From positions 27,439,696 through 27,503,695 of the forward strand of contig CM066312.1 of NCBI GenBank assembly GCA_033807775.1: a stretch of DNA of 64,000 bases, in the 5' to 3' direction. Shown one piece after another: positions 11,699 to 22,666 of the stretch. This DNA comes from Saussurea involucrata (Eukaryota > Streptophyta > Magnoliopsida > Asterales > Asteraceae). Under the pieces are notes generated by a model, which was not told where the DNA came from, did no database searches, and saw only the letters and a list, made by a program, of their open reading frames with translations. Every line of letters begins with the position of its first letter. Positions within the stretch are counted from its first letter, which is position 1. The translations under genes and the position numbers were made by a program.

Positions 11699-12640
11699 AA
11701 ACAGGAACCAACACCATCTACTAATCCGACAACAAATGCTAATAGGAGAATGGAGAAAGTTTGCTCTTACAAGACGTTCCTAAGTTGTAAGCCACCAGAA
11801 TTTGCGGGGTCAGACAACCCAATTGTGTGTATGAACTGGATTATGAAAATGGAACAAGCCTTTAGAGCATGTGAATGTGATGAAAATTCAAAATTCAGAT
11901 TTGGATCTCAAATGCTAAGAGGAAATGTTGTTACGTGGTGGAACATTGTTACATCGACCGTTGAGGCTCTAGTTTTGGTGGCAATGAATTGGGAGTCGTT
12001 CAAAAAGTAAATTTTGGAAGAGTATTACAACGAGAATGAAATGGATCGTATTAAAGAAGAATACCGAGCACTTAAGAAAGGGAATTCATCAGTAAGGGAA
12101 TACACTCGACTTTTCTTGGAAAAGCTTAATTTGGTAGGACATGTGGCCCCAACTGAAAAAGAAAAGATTAAAGTGTATCTTAAGGGCTTGCCGGCTGATA
12201 TGATGTCCAGGGTCCAGAACTCCAAAGCCTCTACTTTACGGGAGAAAATCAAAGAAGACAAAATTATGTAGGAAGTATATGCTAAAGATAAATATGAAAA
12301 AGCTCAAGTAGGGGAGAAAAGAAAATGGGAGGGTCGATCAGAATCTTCACAGAGATCGAAGCCTTTTGTCAAGAATCCCCAATTTGAACCTCGTCCGGAA
12401 CAAAATTGTTGCCAGAAATGTAAAAGTAAACATTTTGGTCCGTGTCGTGTAACCCCGAATAAATGTTTCATGTGTGGAAAGAGCGGTCACACGATCGGGA
12501 ATTGCCCCATTCAAGGACCAACGTGTTTTGAATGTAAGAAACCTAGACATTTCCGAAGAGATTGCCCAAAGTTAAAGAATAGCGGGAATCAAGGGAAAAT
12601 GGAAAGCATACCAAGACCAGCGAGTAGAGCGTTTCACATG
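11699..12640 (+). pseudogene. gag: Gypsy gag of F
   Basis: The N-terminus is lost to the E junction. From 11750 it reads MEKVCSYKTFLSCKPPEFAG, the typical start of the retrotransposon gag domain in plant chromoviruses, followed by WWNIVTSTVE and the REYTRLFLEKLN helix (about 12090-12130). Stops at 12008-12010 and about 12270 interrupt one continuous frame. Near the end lie Cys-rich knuckles (12410-12570), including CFMCGKSGHTIGNC and CFECKKPRHFRRDC, which would bind RNA during packaging. The frame runs on into protease, so gag and pol were a single polyprotein. Confidence 0.8.
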
Positions 12641-15600
12641 ACGACCGAAGAAGCAAAAGAATCGGCGGATGTGGTTTCTGGTACACTTCTTGTAAATTTT
12701 GTACCTGCATGTATACTATTTGATTGTGGTGCAAACTTGTGTTTTGTATCGTAATAGTTTTCTCAAAAGTTAGCTATGTCTGTCACTACTTTGGAAGATG
12801 CCTTAGTAGTTGAAATAGCTAATGGTGGTCAAGTCTTAGTTCGTGAGAGACTTGAGGGTTGTACTGTCATGGTAGAAGGAAAAGAATTTCCAATTAATTT
12901 AATCCTAATGGAGATAGGTGGGTTTGATGTAATTATTGGCATGGATTGGTTAGTAAGTAATCAAGCAGAAATTCTTTGTGCTAAGAAATTGAGTCGGATT
13001 CCTATGTCCGAAAATGATGCTGTACTTATTTATGGGGAGAAACGAAAGGGGGATGTCCCGTTGATTTCAATGCCAAAGCACGCAAGTGTTTAGTGAAGGG
13101 ATGTTCATCATATTTAGCATATGTGGTGGATGCTAATGTAGAAAAGAAGCGGATAGATGAGATAAAGGTGGTATGTGAATTTCCAGATGTATTTCCTGAT
13201 GATCTTCCAGGTTTCCACCGGAGCGGCAAGTGAAATTCAAAATTGATCTTATCTCAGGAGCAACATCGATAACACGTGTACCTTATAGACTAGCCCCGGC
13301 GGAAATGAATGAGATGACGTCTCAACTCCAAGAATTTCTTGAGAAGGGTTTTATCAGACCAAGTTCGTCACCATGGGGAGCTCCAGTGTTATTTGTAAAG
13401 AAGAAAGATGACACTATGAGAATGTGCATTGAATATAGATAATCGAATAAAGTGACCATTAAAACTAAGTGTCTGCTCCCAAGGATTGACGACTTATTTA
13501 ATCAGCTTCAAGGCGTTGTATGTTTTTCAAAGAATGATCTACGGTCAGGCTATCACCAAGTAAAGGTAAGAAATGAAGATGTTCCCAAGATGGCATTTAG
13601 AACGCGGTATGGACACTATGAGATTCTAGTAATGCCTTTTAGGTTAACAAATGGTCCCACCGTGTTTATGGATTTAATGAACATAGTGTGTCGACATTTC
13701 CTAGATAAGTCAGTTATCGTGTTTATAGATGACATAGCTGTTTATTCAAAGAATGAAGCTAATCACGAGTGCCACCTTCGTGAAGTTTTTGATGTTTTGA
13801 GAAAAGAGAAATTGTTCGCTAAATTTTCAAAATGTGAATTTTGGCTGAAGGAGGTGCAATTTCTAGGTCATGTAATCACTTCTGAAGGAGTCAAGGTGGA
13901 TCTGGCGAAAATAGAAGCGATGATGAACTGGGAACCACCGAAAAGCTCATCGGAGATTCGAAGCTTTTGGGGTCTAGTTGATTATTACCGAAAAGATTTG
14001 TAAATGATTTTTCTAAGATTGCCTCTCCCTTGATAGTTTTGACACGATAGAATGTGAAGTTTATATGGGCTGAAAAGCAAGAGACAACTTTTAGAACTTT
14101 ACTGAAGAAACTGTGTGAAGCACCCGTTCTTGCACTACCATAAGGAAGAAAAGATTTAGTGGTATATAGCGATGCATCTAAAATGGGTTTGGGTTGTGTA
14201 TTGATGCAACGCGGCAAAGTGATCGCTTATGCATCAGGATAACTCAAGGAGCATGAAACGAATTATTCTACCCACGATTTAGAATTGGCATCAGTAGTAT
14301 TTGCTTTGAAGTTATGGCGGCATTACTTGTATGAAACAAGGTGCACCCTTTTCACTGATAATTAAAGTTTGAAACATGTCTTTGATCAGAAAGAGCTGAT
14401 TGTGATTGTGAATTGCATTACCATCCTCGTAAAGCGAATGTAGTAGTTGATGCTTTAAGTAGAAAAGAATATAGTGGGTGTTTAAAAGAGACTAATGCCA
14501 GAATTAATGTAATGTCAAGTTTGATTGAAATAAATAAAGCGGCTCAAGCGGAGGCTTTATTGGAAGAAAATCTTAAAAGTAAAGTTATGGTCAAGCAACA
14601 TCTTCAACTGACTAAAGATGGTCGAGGAGTGAAACGTTTCCAGGGCCGTCTATGGGTGCCTAAGATTGGGGGAAATCGAGAGTTACTTCTTAAAGACGCA
14701 TACAAATCTAGATATTCTATACACCCTGGAAGTACTAAAATGTATAGAGACTTAAAGTTACACTATTGGTGGCCGGTTATGAAGTTAGATGTGGCGCAGT
14801 ATGTAGAAAAATGTGTGACTTGTTCGTTAGTAAAGGCTGAACATCAACGATCTTATGGGAACCTACAATCCTTGGAAATTCTCGAGTGGAAGTGAGATAA
14901 GATTACCATGGATTTCGTGACTAAGCTACTAAAGACGTGACGAGGTAATGATACCATTTGGGTGATAATTGATTGTTTAACTAAGAGTACTCATTTTCTA
15001 CCAATGAGGGAAGCCTCGCCAATAGATAAGTTAGCAAAATTATACATTGATGAAGTAGTATCAAGACACGGTATACCTGTGTCTATAGTCTCTAACCGTG
15101 ATAGTCGATTAACTTCAATATTTTGGCAAACCCTGCAAGAAGAACTGGGTACGAGGGTAAACTTGAGCACGACATACCATCCACGGACAGATGGGCAAAG
15201 TGAAAGGATAATTCAAACCTTGGAAGACATGTTAAGATCTTGTGTGATTGATTTCGGGGGTAAGTGTGGGGGTAACTGGGATACACACTTACCCTTAGTG
15301 GAATTTGCTTATAACAATAGCTACCAATCAAGCATCGGGAGAGCACATTTTGAAGCTTTATATGGTCGAAAGTGCAGAACCCCAATATGCTGGATGGAAG
15401 CAGGAGAAAAGCAGTTTGCAGGCCCGGAAATTATGCAACAAATGGCGGATAAAGTAAAAGAAATTCGGAAACATTTAAAGGTGGCTCACGACTGACAAAA
15501 GAGGTACGCCGCTCAGAAAAGAAGACCCAAAGAATTTCAAGTTGGGGAGCGTGTGATGTTAAAATTATCCCCTTGGAAAGGTATAATAAGATTTGGAAAG

Positions 15601-15960
15601 CATGAAAAAATGAGTCCTCGTTTTATTGGACCTTTCACTGTAACTAAGCGTGTAGGACTCCAAGCCTATCAGTTAGAGCTTCCACCCGAATTCGAAGGAA
15701 TCCATAATACCTTCCATGTTTGTTACCTTCAAACAGATCTAGCTGAAGAGAAAAGTGTTATACCACTTTCTGAAATAAAAGTAAATGAGAAGAACCATTG
15801 TGTGGAAGAACCTGAAGCAATTTTGGAAAGAAAATCCAAGAAGCTACGACATAAGGAAATCGTCATGGTTAAAGTACAATGGAAACATCATAGAGGTACC
15901 AACGTGACTTGGGAAGCCGAAGAGGACATGAAGAATACATATCCTCACTTGTTTACATAA
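12641..15960 (+). pseudogene. pol: Gypsy pol of F (protease, RT, RNase H, integrase, chromodomain)
   Basis: The aspartic protease motif is altered to LFDCGANLCFVS (about 12716-12753), where D-[ST]-G-A-[ST] is usual. RT spans about 13230-13990, with GAPVLFVKKKDD, LRSGYHQVKV and the active site FIDD (about 13720-13735). RNase H lies around 14150-14400. Integrase has the zinc-binding part (HPGSTKMYRDLK to CVTC, 14720-14825) and catalytic core pieces (IIDCLTKSTHF 14962 onward, HPRTDGQSERIIQTLED 15179 onward). The C-terminus has the chromodomain pattern VTWEAEEDM (about 15903-15930). Frameshifts near 13100-13230 and 14000-14400, and stops at 13440, 14893, 14938 and 15493, make it dead. Chromodomains direct integration to particular chromatin. 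Confidence 0.85.
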
Positions 15961-16001
15961 CTCTGATTTCGAAAACGAAATCATTTTAAGTTGGGGAGAA
16001 T

Positions 16002-16100
16002 TGTAACACCTTGAATTTAAATAACTATTGCACGTTTTGATATGGAAAAATATTCGTAATTGTGAGTTGGATGATTTTTAGAATTTATCGTGTAAGTAAT
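16002..16100 (+). repeat. F 3' LTR, first 99 bp, cut by D
   Basis: TGTAACACC starts right after the polypurine-like TTGGGGAGAA (15991-16000) that follows the pol stop. TGTAACACC is a common start of plant gypsy LTRs. The LTR stops at 16100 where D begins. GTAAT (16096-16100) should be the left target duplication of D. Confidence 0.8.
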
Positions 16101-17043
16101 TGTTTGTCCTGAAGGGTTATACAAGTATTAGTTTGTAGAAGGGGGGGTTGAATACAAAAACACAAGAATTATAGTTCTCTAAATTGTTTATTCATAAATC
16201 AAACTATTTACAGCTTGTTGCGGAATAAGATTAAGTACAAGACCTAATCTAAACAAACTATAAGAATCACTAAGTATTCTTGCATAACAATGAGAAAGAA
16301 AAAGGGAAAGAAAATTAAGGATACTTTTTTAAGGCACTAAGTAGATTCAGGGATGACCACCTTCAAACTGAAGGTGCATTCCTCCTATTTATACTACATG
16401 CATTTAATGCATGTCAGGAGGACTTTACACATGTCAACATTTGGTTCTGACTTTTGCAAACATGCTTTCAGCCGTATGGTGAACAGTGTAGTGGCAGAGT
16501 GGTTTGAACTATTCTGGAAAAAGGTATGCCCTTTTGACAAATCGTACAATAGTGTGCAAGGGGATAAGACATTTCTTGTAGATCAGGCTTCATGACCAGC
16601 GATCGTTGAGTTGATCTTCCATCAGTGAGACCCGATGTAAGTCAGCTATCGCTGAAGTCTTCTACTTGAAATATCATGTGTGTGGACTTGTCTTGGTTTC
16701 ACTGATATCCGCATCAGATCATTAGTAGACTTGTCACTTGTTCATCAGCTTGGTCTTCGATTTCAACGATGAACTCCTTTGTCGTGAAACATGTCTTCAG
16801 AGATTACAAGCAAACACATATAACAATCAGTGAGCATCAGCGACACTGAACAAACTCAGTTATCCCTGATGTACATTTATCACTGAAGAATAGTAAAGAA
16901 CATTGGTTACCCATCAGCAAAACTGAACAGACTCAGATTGTTATCACTGGTGGTGAAACACTAACACATACAATGTTTACTTCTAATTTTCACTAAGTGA
17001 TTCTAAGGGTCATCATCAAATCATTGAAGGGTTTGGATCAACA
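16101..17043 (-). repeat. D 3' LTR (943 bp)
   Basis: It begins TGTTTGTCCTGAAGG on the plus strand and ends GGATCAACA at 17043. The polypurine tract (minus AAAAAGGGGGAAAT, plus 17044-17057) lies just beyond. A seven-G run (16141-16147) matches the longer runs in the B LTRs. A TATA candidate on the minus strand is at about 16384-16391. Many copies of ATCAGCGAT- and TCACTGA-like words lie in 16590-16990. Confidence 0.9.
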
Positions 17044-18550
17044 ATTTCCCCCTTTTTAATGATGATAAAGCAACATTAGAAAATTGCTAAGTATAAAAAC
17101 ATAAGGATAAAAAGGACTCATATATGCGTGTCCCGTTTACTGTTTTCAGAGATCTTTTCTATTACTGATGGAGTAAAGTACTTAATTGAAATTTTCATTA
17201 AATCTTCGTAAAAGATTACAAGGGAAGATGAAAAATTACAAGTACGGTGAAATAACTACAAGTACAAAAACTTACACTGATAAATATAAGAAGAATACAG
17301 AGAAGGATCTATCGGCTATAGAGGTTCATCTTTGAAGAGCAACTCATCAAAGGCATTTGTTTATGGGATCATGCAATCAGGGACTACTTCACCCCGTTGT
17401 CTTCTAAGCTTGGCTTCTTTCATCACTTGGGTCTTTAGGAAGAGTCTGGGTCTTGACAAGTTACACCAATAAACAATGTCTCTGAGTTGATTTACTGGGC
17501 AGATAAGTAGTTCCGAGAAGCGTTGAAAGCATATTTAACCATTCCAGTCATAAAAGAAAATACCAAGGGGATAACTGATCACTTGACCAGGGATGAAAGG
17601 TTCATCTGGTGGCAGTGATAGGTTCAGGGCTGATAGGTCAGGAGGAGGTCCGAGCACTACTTCCCTTGAGAATTCTATTATAGTTTCGTTCCGGATAGCA
17701 GGCCTTGAGGATGAGGATGCATGTTTCTTCTTGGCAGAAGCAGGTCTTTGGTTTTGGACAAGTGTTGGAGGAGGAGGCAAGTCGGCCACTGATGATACTC
17801 TGTCGATCAATTCGTTTAAGATTTTTTCAACATAAGGTTTGAATTTGGACTTTGATCGCTGAATTGCATTCCTTACTTCTAACCAATCATCTAGCCCATA
17901 GTTCTCGAGCTTTGATAAGTAACATACATTCAATTCCCCATTTTCCCTGATCACCGTGACTTCTATCAGTGGAACGCCCTTTACCGTTATACCTTTTAGT
18001 TTGACGTTCACGATCCGACTGGGATGATACCTGAAATCTACCTTCCTTTTGCACCAGTTCAATGTTGAGTCGCTGACAGTTTGCTTCTTCTTTTGAGATT
18101 TCTTACCAACCTCCTTGATTAATTCTTCTTGAACCCTTAGAGGAAACCGCTTTAGCTTCTTATCAGCGACTGAGCGCTGAGCAACCTCAAGGGCGAATTC
18201 TTTGTCCTTAATTATAGCCTTTTGGTTCTCAGCAAGAAGCTTCTCAGCCCTGATTGATTCTTCAATCTCTTCCGAGGACAAGAAAGCAAGGCTGGTTGGA
18301 GGGATGATCTTTATTCGCTGACTCTCTAGCTGTTGGATCATAGCTGCTTTTCTTTTGAGTTCATCCTCCTCTGACCATTAAGGTGGTCGAGAGGGTCTGT
18401 TTGGGCGTGTGATCAGCTCTTCTTCTTCTTCTTGATCACCAGTCTCAATTATTGAGACTGGGATTATTGGGAAGGCATCAACTATTAAAGCCGTGATTGT
18501 TTGTTGTAGTGGTTTTGGTTTTCAGTAGGTCCTTCAAGCAGGGGAGAGGA

Positions 18551-18685
18551 CTAGCTGAATCAAAAGAACAACGAGTTAGATTCTTTTGAAGGTGAGAAAA
18601 AAATAGAGAAAGTTGGCTAAGTGCTTAAGATGGGTTTGAGGTGAGAGTGGATAGAAGCAGAGAAATGGATTAGTGAGAGACATAC
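18551..18685 (-). other. Intron candidate in D late ORF (135 nt)
   Basis: On the minus strand the donor is CAG|GTATGTCT at 18685 and the acceptor CTAG|TCCTCTCC at 18551, with TTGATTCAG as an alternative four bases earlier. The interior is T-rich. Both edges match the B intron at 33232-33389, but length and interior differ. Confidence 0.65.
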
Positions 18686-19750
18686 CTGAGAGGTTGGCAT
18701 ACTCTCAGCATTGAAGAGAATAGCCAACATCCCTAAAGAGGCAAGTCCCTTTTGTTTGCCCTTAGAACTTTTCTTCGTGGGAGACTTCTTCTCCATTTCC
18801 CCTGCTTCTTTCAAGACTACCCCCTTTAGCTCAGGGACCCTGATGGCAGTAGGTTGGAACCAACACTCTGGTTCTTCATTATCATCGTCATCATTGCCTT
18901 CAGGGTGTGAAGAGGGTTCTTCATCGAGAATATCCACCTTCTCATCTTCTTCTTCATCCTCTTCTTCTTTAGAAGGGATATCAACAGTTTCACCCCATGG
19001 AGAAGAAGGAGGGGTGGGTTCTTTTTAGTCTCTTTCTCCCCCTCAGATTCAGAGGGGTCTTCTTTAGCATTTCCCTCCTCCTCAACAAGATGATGGTCTT
19101 CTTCAGAGGTCTTCTCCCCCTCTTTGTCATCATAATGGGGGTAGGCACATCAGCAGCAATAGTAGCAGCAGCTTCAGCGGACCTGTCTTCCAGGCCAGGT
19201 GCCACTGAGGCGGAGGCACGGTTTACCTCAAGAGAGCCAACCCTGGTTTCTAGGCCAGGGATGGCTGAGGCTGCCTGAACGATGAACTCGGCCACCATCC
19301 CCAGTTTGGCGTAATCGTTAGTATTGAAGAAGGAGACTGGGACCGTTGGAGCATTCAAGCGGTCCAGGATTTGGGAAAGAAGGTTGTTGGAGTTATCAAC
19401 CTTGGAAGTAAGGTTTGCTACCTGACCCTTGAGCACATCGACCCCGTCGTTGATGATCGAAACCGCTCCCTAAAGAGTACCCATGTTGGTACTGAGGGTG
19501 GAGATGGTTGTAGTGAGAGATTGGATGGAGGTGGAGTTGTTTACCAAATCTCTTTGAAGGGTCTTCACTTCCTCCTACAACGCTGAAAGATGAGAGCTGT
19601 CGGCTTTGTCGCTAAGGGGAGTGGAGGGAGACTTCAATGAATCGCCGACAGAGTTCACAACATTTGTGTTGTTGGTGAGATTTGTAGAGAGCGAATCCAC
19701 GTTGTCCTTCACATCCTTGGGGGATGCAGCGATTGTGCCCAAATTAGGAC

Positions 19751-19834
19751 CTGTAAGAAGAAAGGAATTTTTTGCAAAGGAAAGCTCAAAAGAGGAAAGG
19801 GGTTGAGAAGGAGAAATAGGATTGATTTAGATAC
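19751..19834 (-). other. Intron candidate in D late ORF (84 nt)
   Basis: The minus strand shows CAC|GTATCT at 19834 and TTCTTACAG|GTCC at 19751, homologous to the B candidate 34442-34525 of equal length. Read through, this copy meets a TAA three codons after the donor. The weak donor (CAC) may be decayed. Confidence 0.45.
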
Positions 19835-20905
19835 GTGATAGGTTAGAGAAAAATGTTTAAATCCCCACTCCCACCGTAGTATTCCATATCGTGTTCCATC
19901 GCTGAAATAGATATGCAGGGTATACACTGAGTGGTTCCGAAAGGAAAACCTCCAGGTCCTGCAGAATTTTGCTGCATGAGGTTGTAAAGCAGCGATTATT
20001 GAGTATCATCGACCGTTGTCGCTTGTGCAGAAGTGATGACCAAGATGGGAGGAGAAGAGGCAACTACTGAGAAGGTCGTGCTATGAATGGGGTCGACACT
20101 GGCGTTGCCGAGAACAACTTCTTTAGTGCTTTGAGGCACTGCGAATGTTTGGGAAGTTGCCAGAGAAGCTTCAGCATTCTGAGGTGCTGATGAGGTTGGT
20201 GACGTAGGTGCAGATGTGGTGGAGCGAACCACGAAGGAATCAATGGTCGCTTGTGAAGAAGCGATCACTGAGCTAGTACCATGAGAAGGCTGGGGCTTCT
20301 TCTTTGAAATCTTCTTGGTCTTATGGGAGCCAAGGTTGGTGTTTGAAGGTTTCCTCTTCAATAAGGACTTGGTTGTGGTGGCTTGGGTCTTAGTGGGGGG
20401 GGGGGGGGGGTTGTACCGCTGAAGATGCCGCCGAAGTAGGAGAAAGAGTAAGAGTTGAGAAAGACATACCTCACCTTCTATCAGCTGAAAGTCGAGAATT
20501 TTGCCGCCTAGCTGAGGGAGTTTGTAGTCTCCCTGCTTTGGGTATTTCACCTGGAGGAACAACTGGAGAAGGACATGAAGCGGACATAGGGAACCTTCAT
20601 TTCCCTTGCAGGATTCTCGACCTTGTTCATGAGGTCATCAAAGATTAGGCGGGCGTAGTCGATCTTTCGCCCTGTGATCAGCGAATACCCCATTTGGATC
20701 TGGTAGTGGCTGACTTGGTCCAGCGATCCAGTTTTTCTACTCATGCATGAGATGACATGAGAGAAGATGTAATTAAGATCTGAAGGCATTTTTTCCTTAA
20801 GAATCTTTGTGATCTTCTTGTCGGGATCCTCAGTTCGGGGCTTGAGATCCCATGTATATTTCATTAGGTCTAGGAACATGATGAGTTCTTCGTCAATGGG
20901 AAAGG

Positions 20906-21034
20906 TGTTAGGATCCAAGCGCTTACCACTACGCCAAAAGCAATTGCTGGTGGAGAAGGCGCAACTTATTTCCATTAAGCGTAGCAGCCAGCGCCACGTT
21001 TCGATTTAGGTAGATGTTGGTCATTGACCCAACA
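20906..21034 (-). repeat. TRIM 3' LTR
   Basis: 129 bp, TG...CA, adjacent to the C12/G12 polypurine tract at 21037-21048. Confidence 0.92.
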
Positions 21035-21133
21035 ATCCCCCCCCCCCCAACATCTGCCAGCACTAACGAGAGCTTCGCTAAAAGTCAATGGATGCACAGC
21101 ATGCCTTTGGCATTTTTTTAAATGCACTCCATG

Positions 21134-21197
21134 GGATTCGAACTCGTGACCTGCTCTGATACCACATGTTAGGATCCAAGCGCTTACCACTACGCCA
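21134..21197 (-). promoter_or_regulatory. Pol III-type A box and B box across the TRIM LTR/PBS junction
   Basis: On the minus strand TGGCGTAGTGG (plus 21187-21197) fits the tRNA A-box pattern TRGYNNARNGG. AGTTCGAATCC (plus 21134-21144) fits the B-box pattern RGTTCRANNCC. They are 42 nt apart, within the normal range for tRNA-type promoters. The A box is in the last part of the 5' LTR; the B box is just past the primer site. The B box may derive from extended complementarity to the initiator tRNA T arm. Confidence 0.5.
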
Positions 21198-21295
21198 AAA
21201 GCAATTGCTGGTGGAGAAGGCGCAACTTATTTCCATATAGCGTAGCAGCCAGCACCACATTTCGATTTAGGTAGATTCTGGTCAATGACCCAACA
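21167..21295 (-). repeat. TRIM 5' LTR
   Basis: 129 bp, TG...CA, two bases from the primer site at 21151-21164. About 5% different from its partner, so it is not a very recent insertion. Confidence 0.92.
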
Positions 21296-21667
21296 AAAGG
21301 TTTCGAATGGGCCGGTGGGAAGAGCGAGAGCAGTGCGGGTGCCATTGGCAGTGCTGAAGCCTTGGCCAAACTGAGTCTGAAAGCCAACAACTGTGACCTT
21401 CTTGCCTGAGCGTGTGGTATGGAGGGTCATTTCAACAGTGTACCAGAACTGCTGAAGAAGGTGGTGATGAGTAGGTGGAGCGATGGTAATAACCTTGTAG
21501 ATAGGAGAGTTCTTGAGGAAGGTAACGACTTCAGAGAGATGAGGGCATGGTTTCTTCTTTGTAAATTCAAGGAGTGCCAAGTGATTGTTCGAGCTGAAGG
21601 TAATCTGGTTTAGTTCTCCGGGCATGTTTTTGGATTTGATCATGGTCATAGGGGTGGTAGGTGCCAT

Positions 21668-22666
21668 TTCTGGAAAAATAACAAAAAAAATGGAAGGAAG
21701 AACAAACTTTCTTAGTTGGAAAATATTTCCAAAATGAGAGTTTTTAGGGTTTTCCTCGGTTTCCTTTTGAGGAAAGAAACTTAAAAAGGTGTTTTCTAGT
21801 TTTGTAAAGTCCAAAACTTGGTCGAAAATACAGTTTTCCACTTTCCTTTTTAGGAAGGATTTTGGAAAAACGTATGAAGAAGAAGAAAGTTTAAAAATAG
21901 GTTTTAAACTTTAAGAAAAACTTGTTAACGTTTTATTTTAAAAAATCATGAAGAAGATGATTTCTTTTAAGAAACACGTATGTTTTCATCTTTAAAAAAC
22001 AAAATATTAGATCGAAAACATGTTTGAGAAGATTCAAGAAGGAATTATGGAAAGAATATGAACGTGTTGTGTGTTGAAGATGATGAAGAACTTAGTCTTA
22101 AGTTTTAAGTAATTCGAAGAACACAAACAGCATAGGAAGTTTTTCTTGCTTGAGAGAGTTATGAGTGCGTAAAAGGTAAAAATATAAACAAGGATTGTTT
22201 ATATAGTGAGAGGAGAGAGAAAGGTTGATGAGCGGGAAAATAACTCATCATGACACGTGACACGTCCCACGAAGATTATTGGACAAGAAGTTGAAATGGA
22301 CGAACGTGTCAGACGAAAGGTCGTGCCAAGGGTTATCCGTTTGATGACATCACAATGTAAAATTGTCTTTTCAATTTCCAAAAGGCAGCTCTAATAGTTG
22401 GAAATTATCAGGGTTGATTTTGTTTAATGAAGAATCACCGATGAGAAATACCAGTGATGGAAATTTTACGTTCTTTCAAAAAAGATCACTGATAGATACA
22501 TGTCAGTGATTAGATTTTATTTTTGAAATACATCTTACTGAAGTAAACTTCGGTGATTAGGGATAGAGAAACATACCTTAGTATCAAGGAACATTTATTC
22601 AAAGATTAGATGATGAATAAAAGAGATAGAATTTTATAACTGACATAATTCATAACCACTAAAGAT
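21668..22666 (-). promoter_or_regulatory. D post-pol region with internal promoter
   Basis: This non-coding stretch lies between pol and the late ORF. On the minus strand a TATATAA box (plus 22199-22205) follows two ACGT cores (CACGTG plus 22254-22259, and CACGTC just beyond) and a CCAAT box (about plus 22281). That leaves a leader of roughly 500 nt before the ATG at 21667. The same order and the CATCATGACACG string recur in B at 50105-50120. The rest (22270-22666) shows only dispersed TCACTGA-type words. Confidence 0.6.

Larger units (their letters stand above)
11699..16100 (+). mobile_element. Ty3/gypsy chromovirus F, partial
   Basis: The domain order is gag, protease, RT, RNase H, integrase, then a C-terminal chromodomain, as in plant chromoviruses of the Tekay/Del type. 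Domain order and the chromodomain support this; the clade name is my judgement. The 5' LTR is absent because E interrupts gag. The 3' LTR begins at 16002 and is cut at 16100 by D. Many stops make it inactive. It is the oldest layer seen here. Confidence 0.85.
20906..21295 (-). mobile_element. TRIM (390 bp) inserted in D late ORF
   Basis: A terminal-repeat retrotransposon in miniature. Two 129 bp direct repeats (20906-21034 and 21167-21295; TGTTAGGATCC...GACCCAACA) differ at about 7 sites. The flanks are a perfect 5 bp duplication AAAGG (20901-20905 and 21296-21300). Between them lie a tRNA-iMet primer site (minus TGGTATCAGAGCAG, plus 21151-21164) and a 12-base polypurine G tract (plus C 21037-21048), which sets the orientation as minus. 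There is no coding capacity, so it would depend on enzymes from full elements. Confidence 0.93.
17316..21667 (-). pseudogene. Late (env-position) ORF of D, decayed, intron-bearing
   Basis: It starts at ATG 21665-21667 and ends at TAG 17316-17318. The N-terminal block has LLQQFWYTVEM (about 21430) and the signature CMSRKTGSLDQ (about 20718-20750). Next come a run of prolines from a 16-base C tract (plus-strand G 20395-20410), a Lys-rich stretch and a coiled coil (19250-19440). The C-terminal block contains VTVIRENGELN and DDWLEVRNAIQRSKSKFK (about 17840-17960). Two intron candidates, 18551-18685 and 19751-19834, match introns in B. Stops, frameshifts and the TRIM at 20906-21295 break it. No membrane segment is evident. 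Function unknown. Confidence 0.7.

Noticed and set aside
20975..21260. Short minus-strand proteins in the TRIM
   Set aside because: They read across LTR, primer site and polypurine tract; TRIMs have no genes and the frames are not conserved between the two LTR copies.
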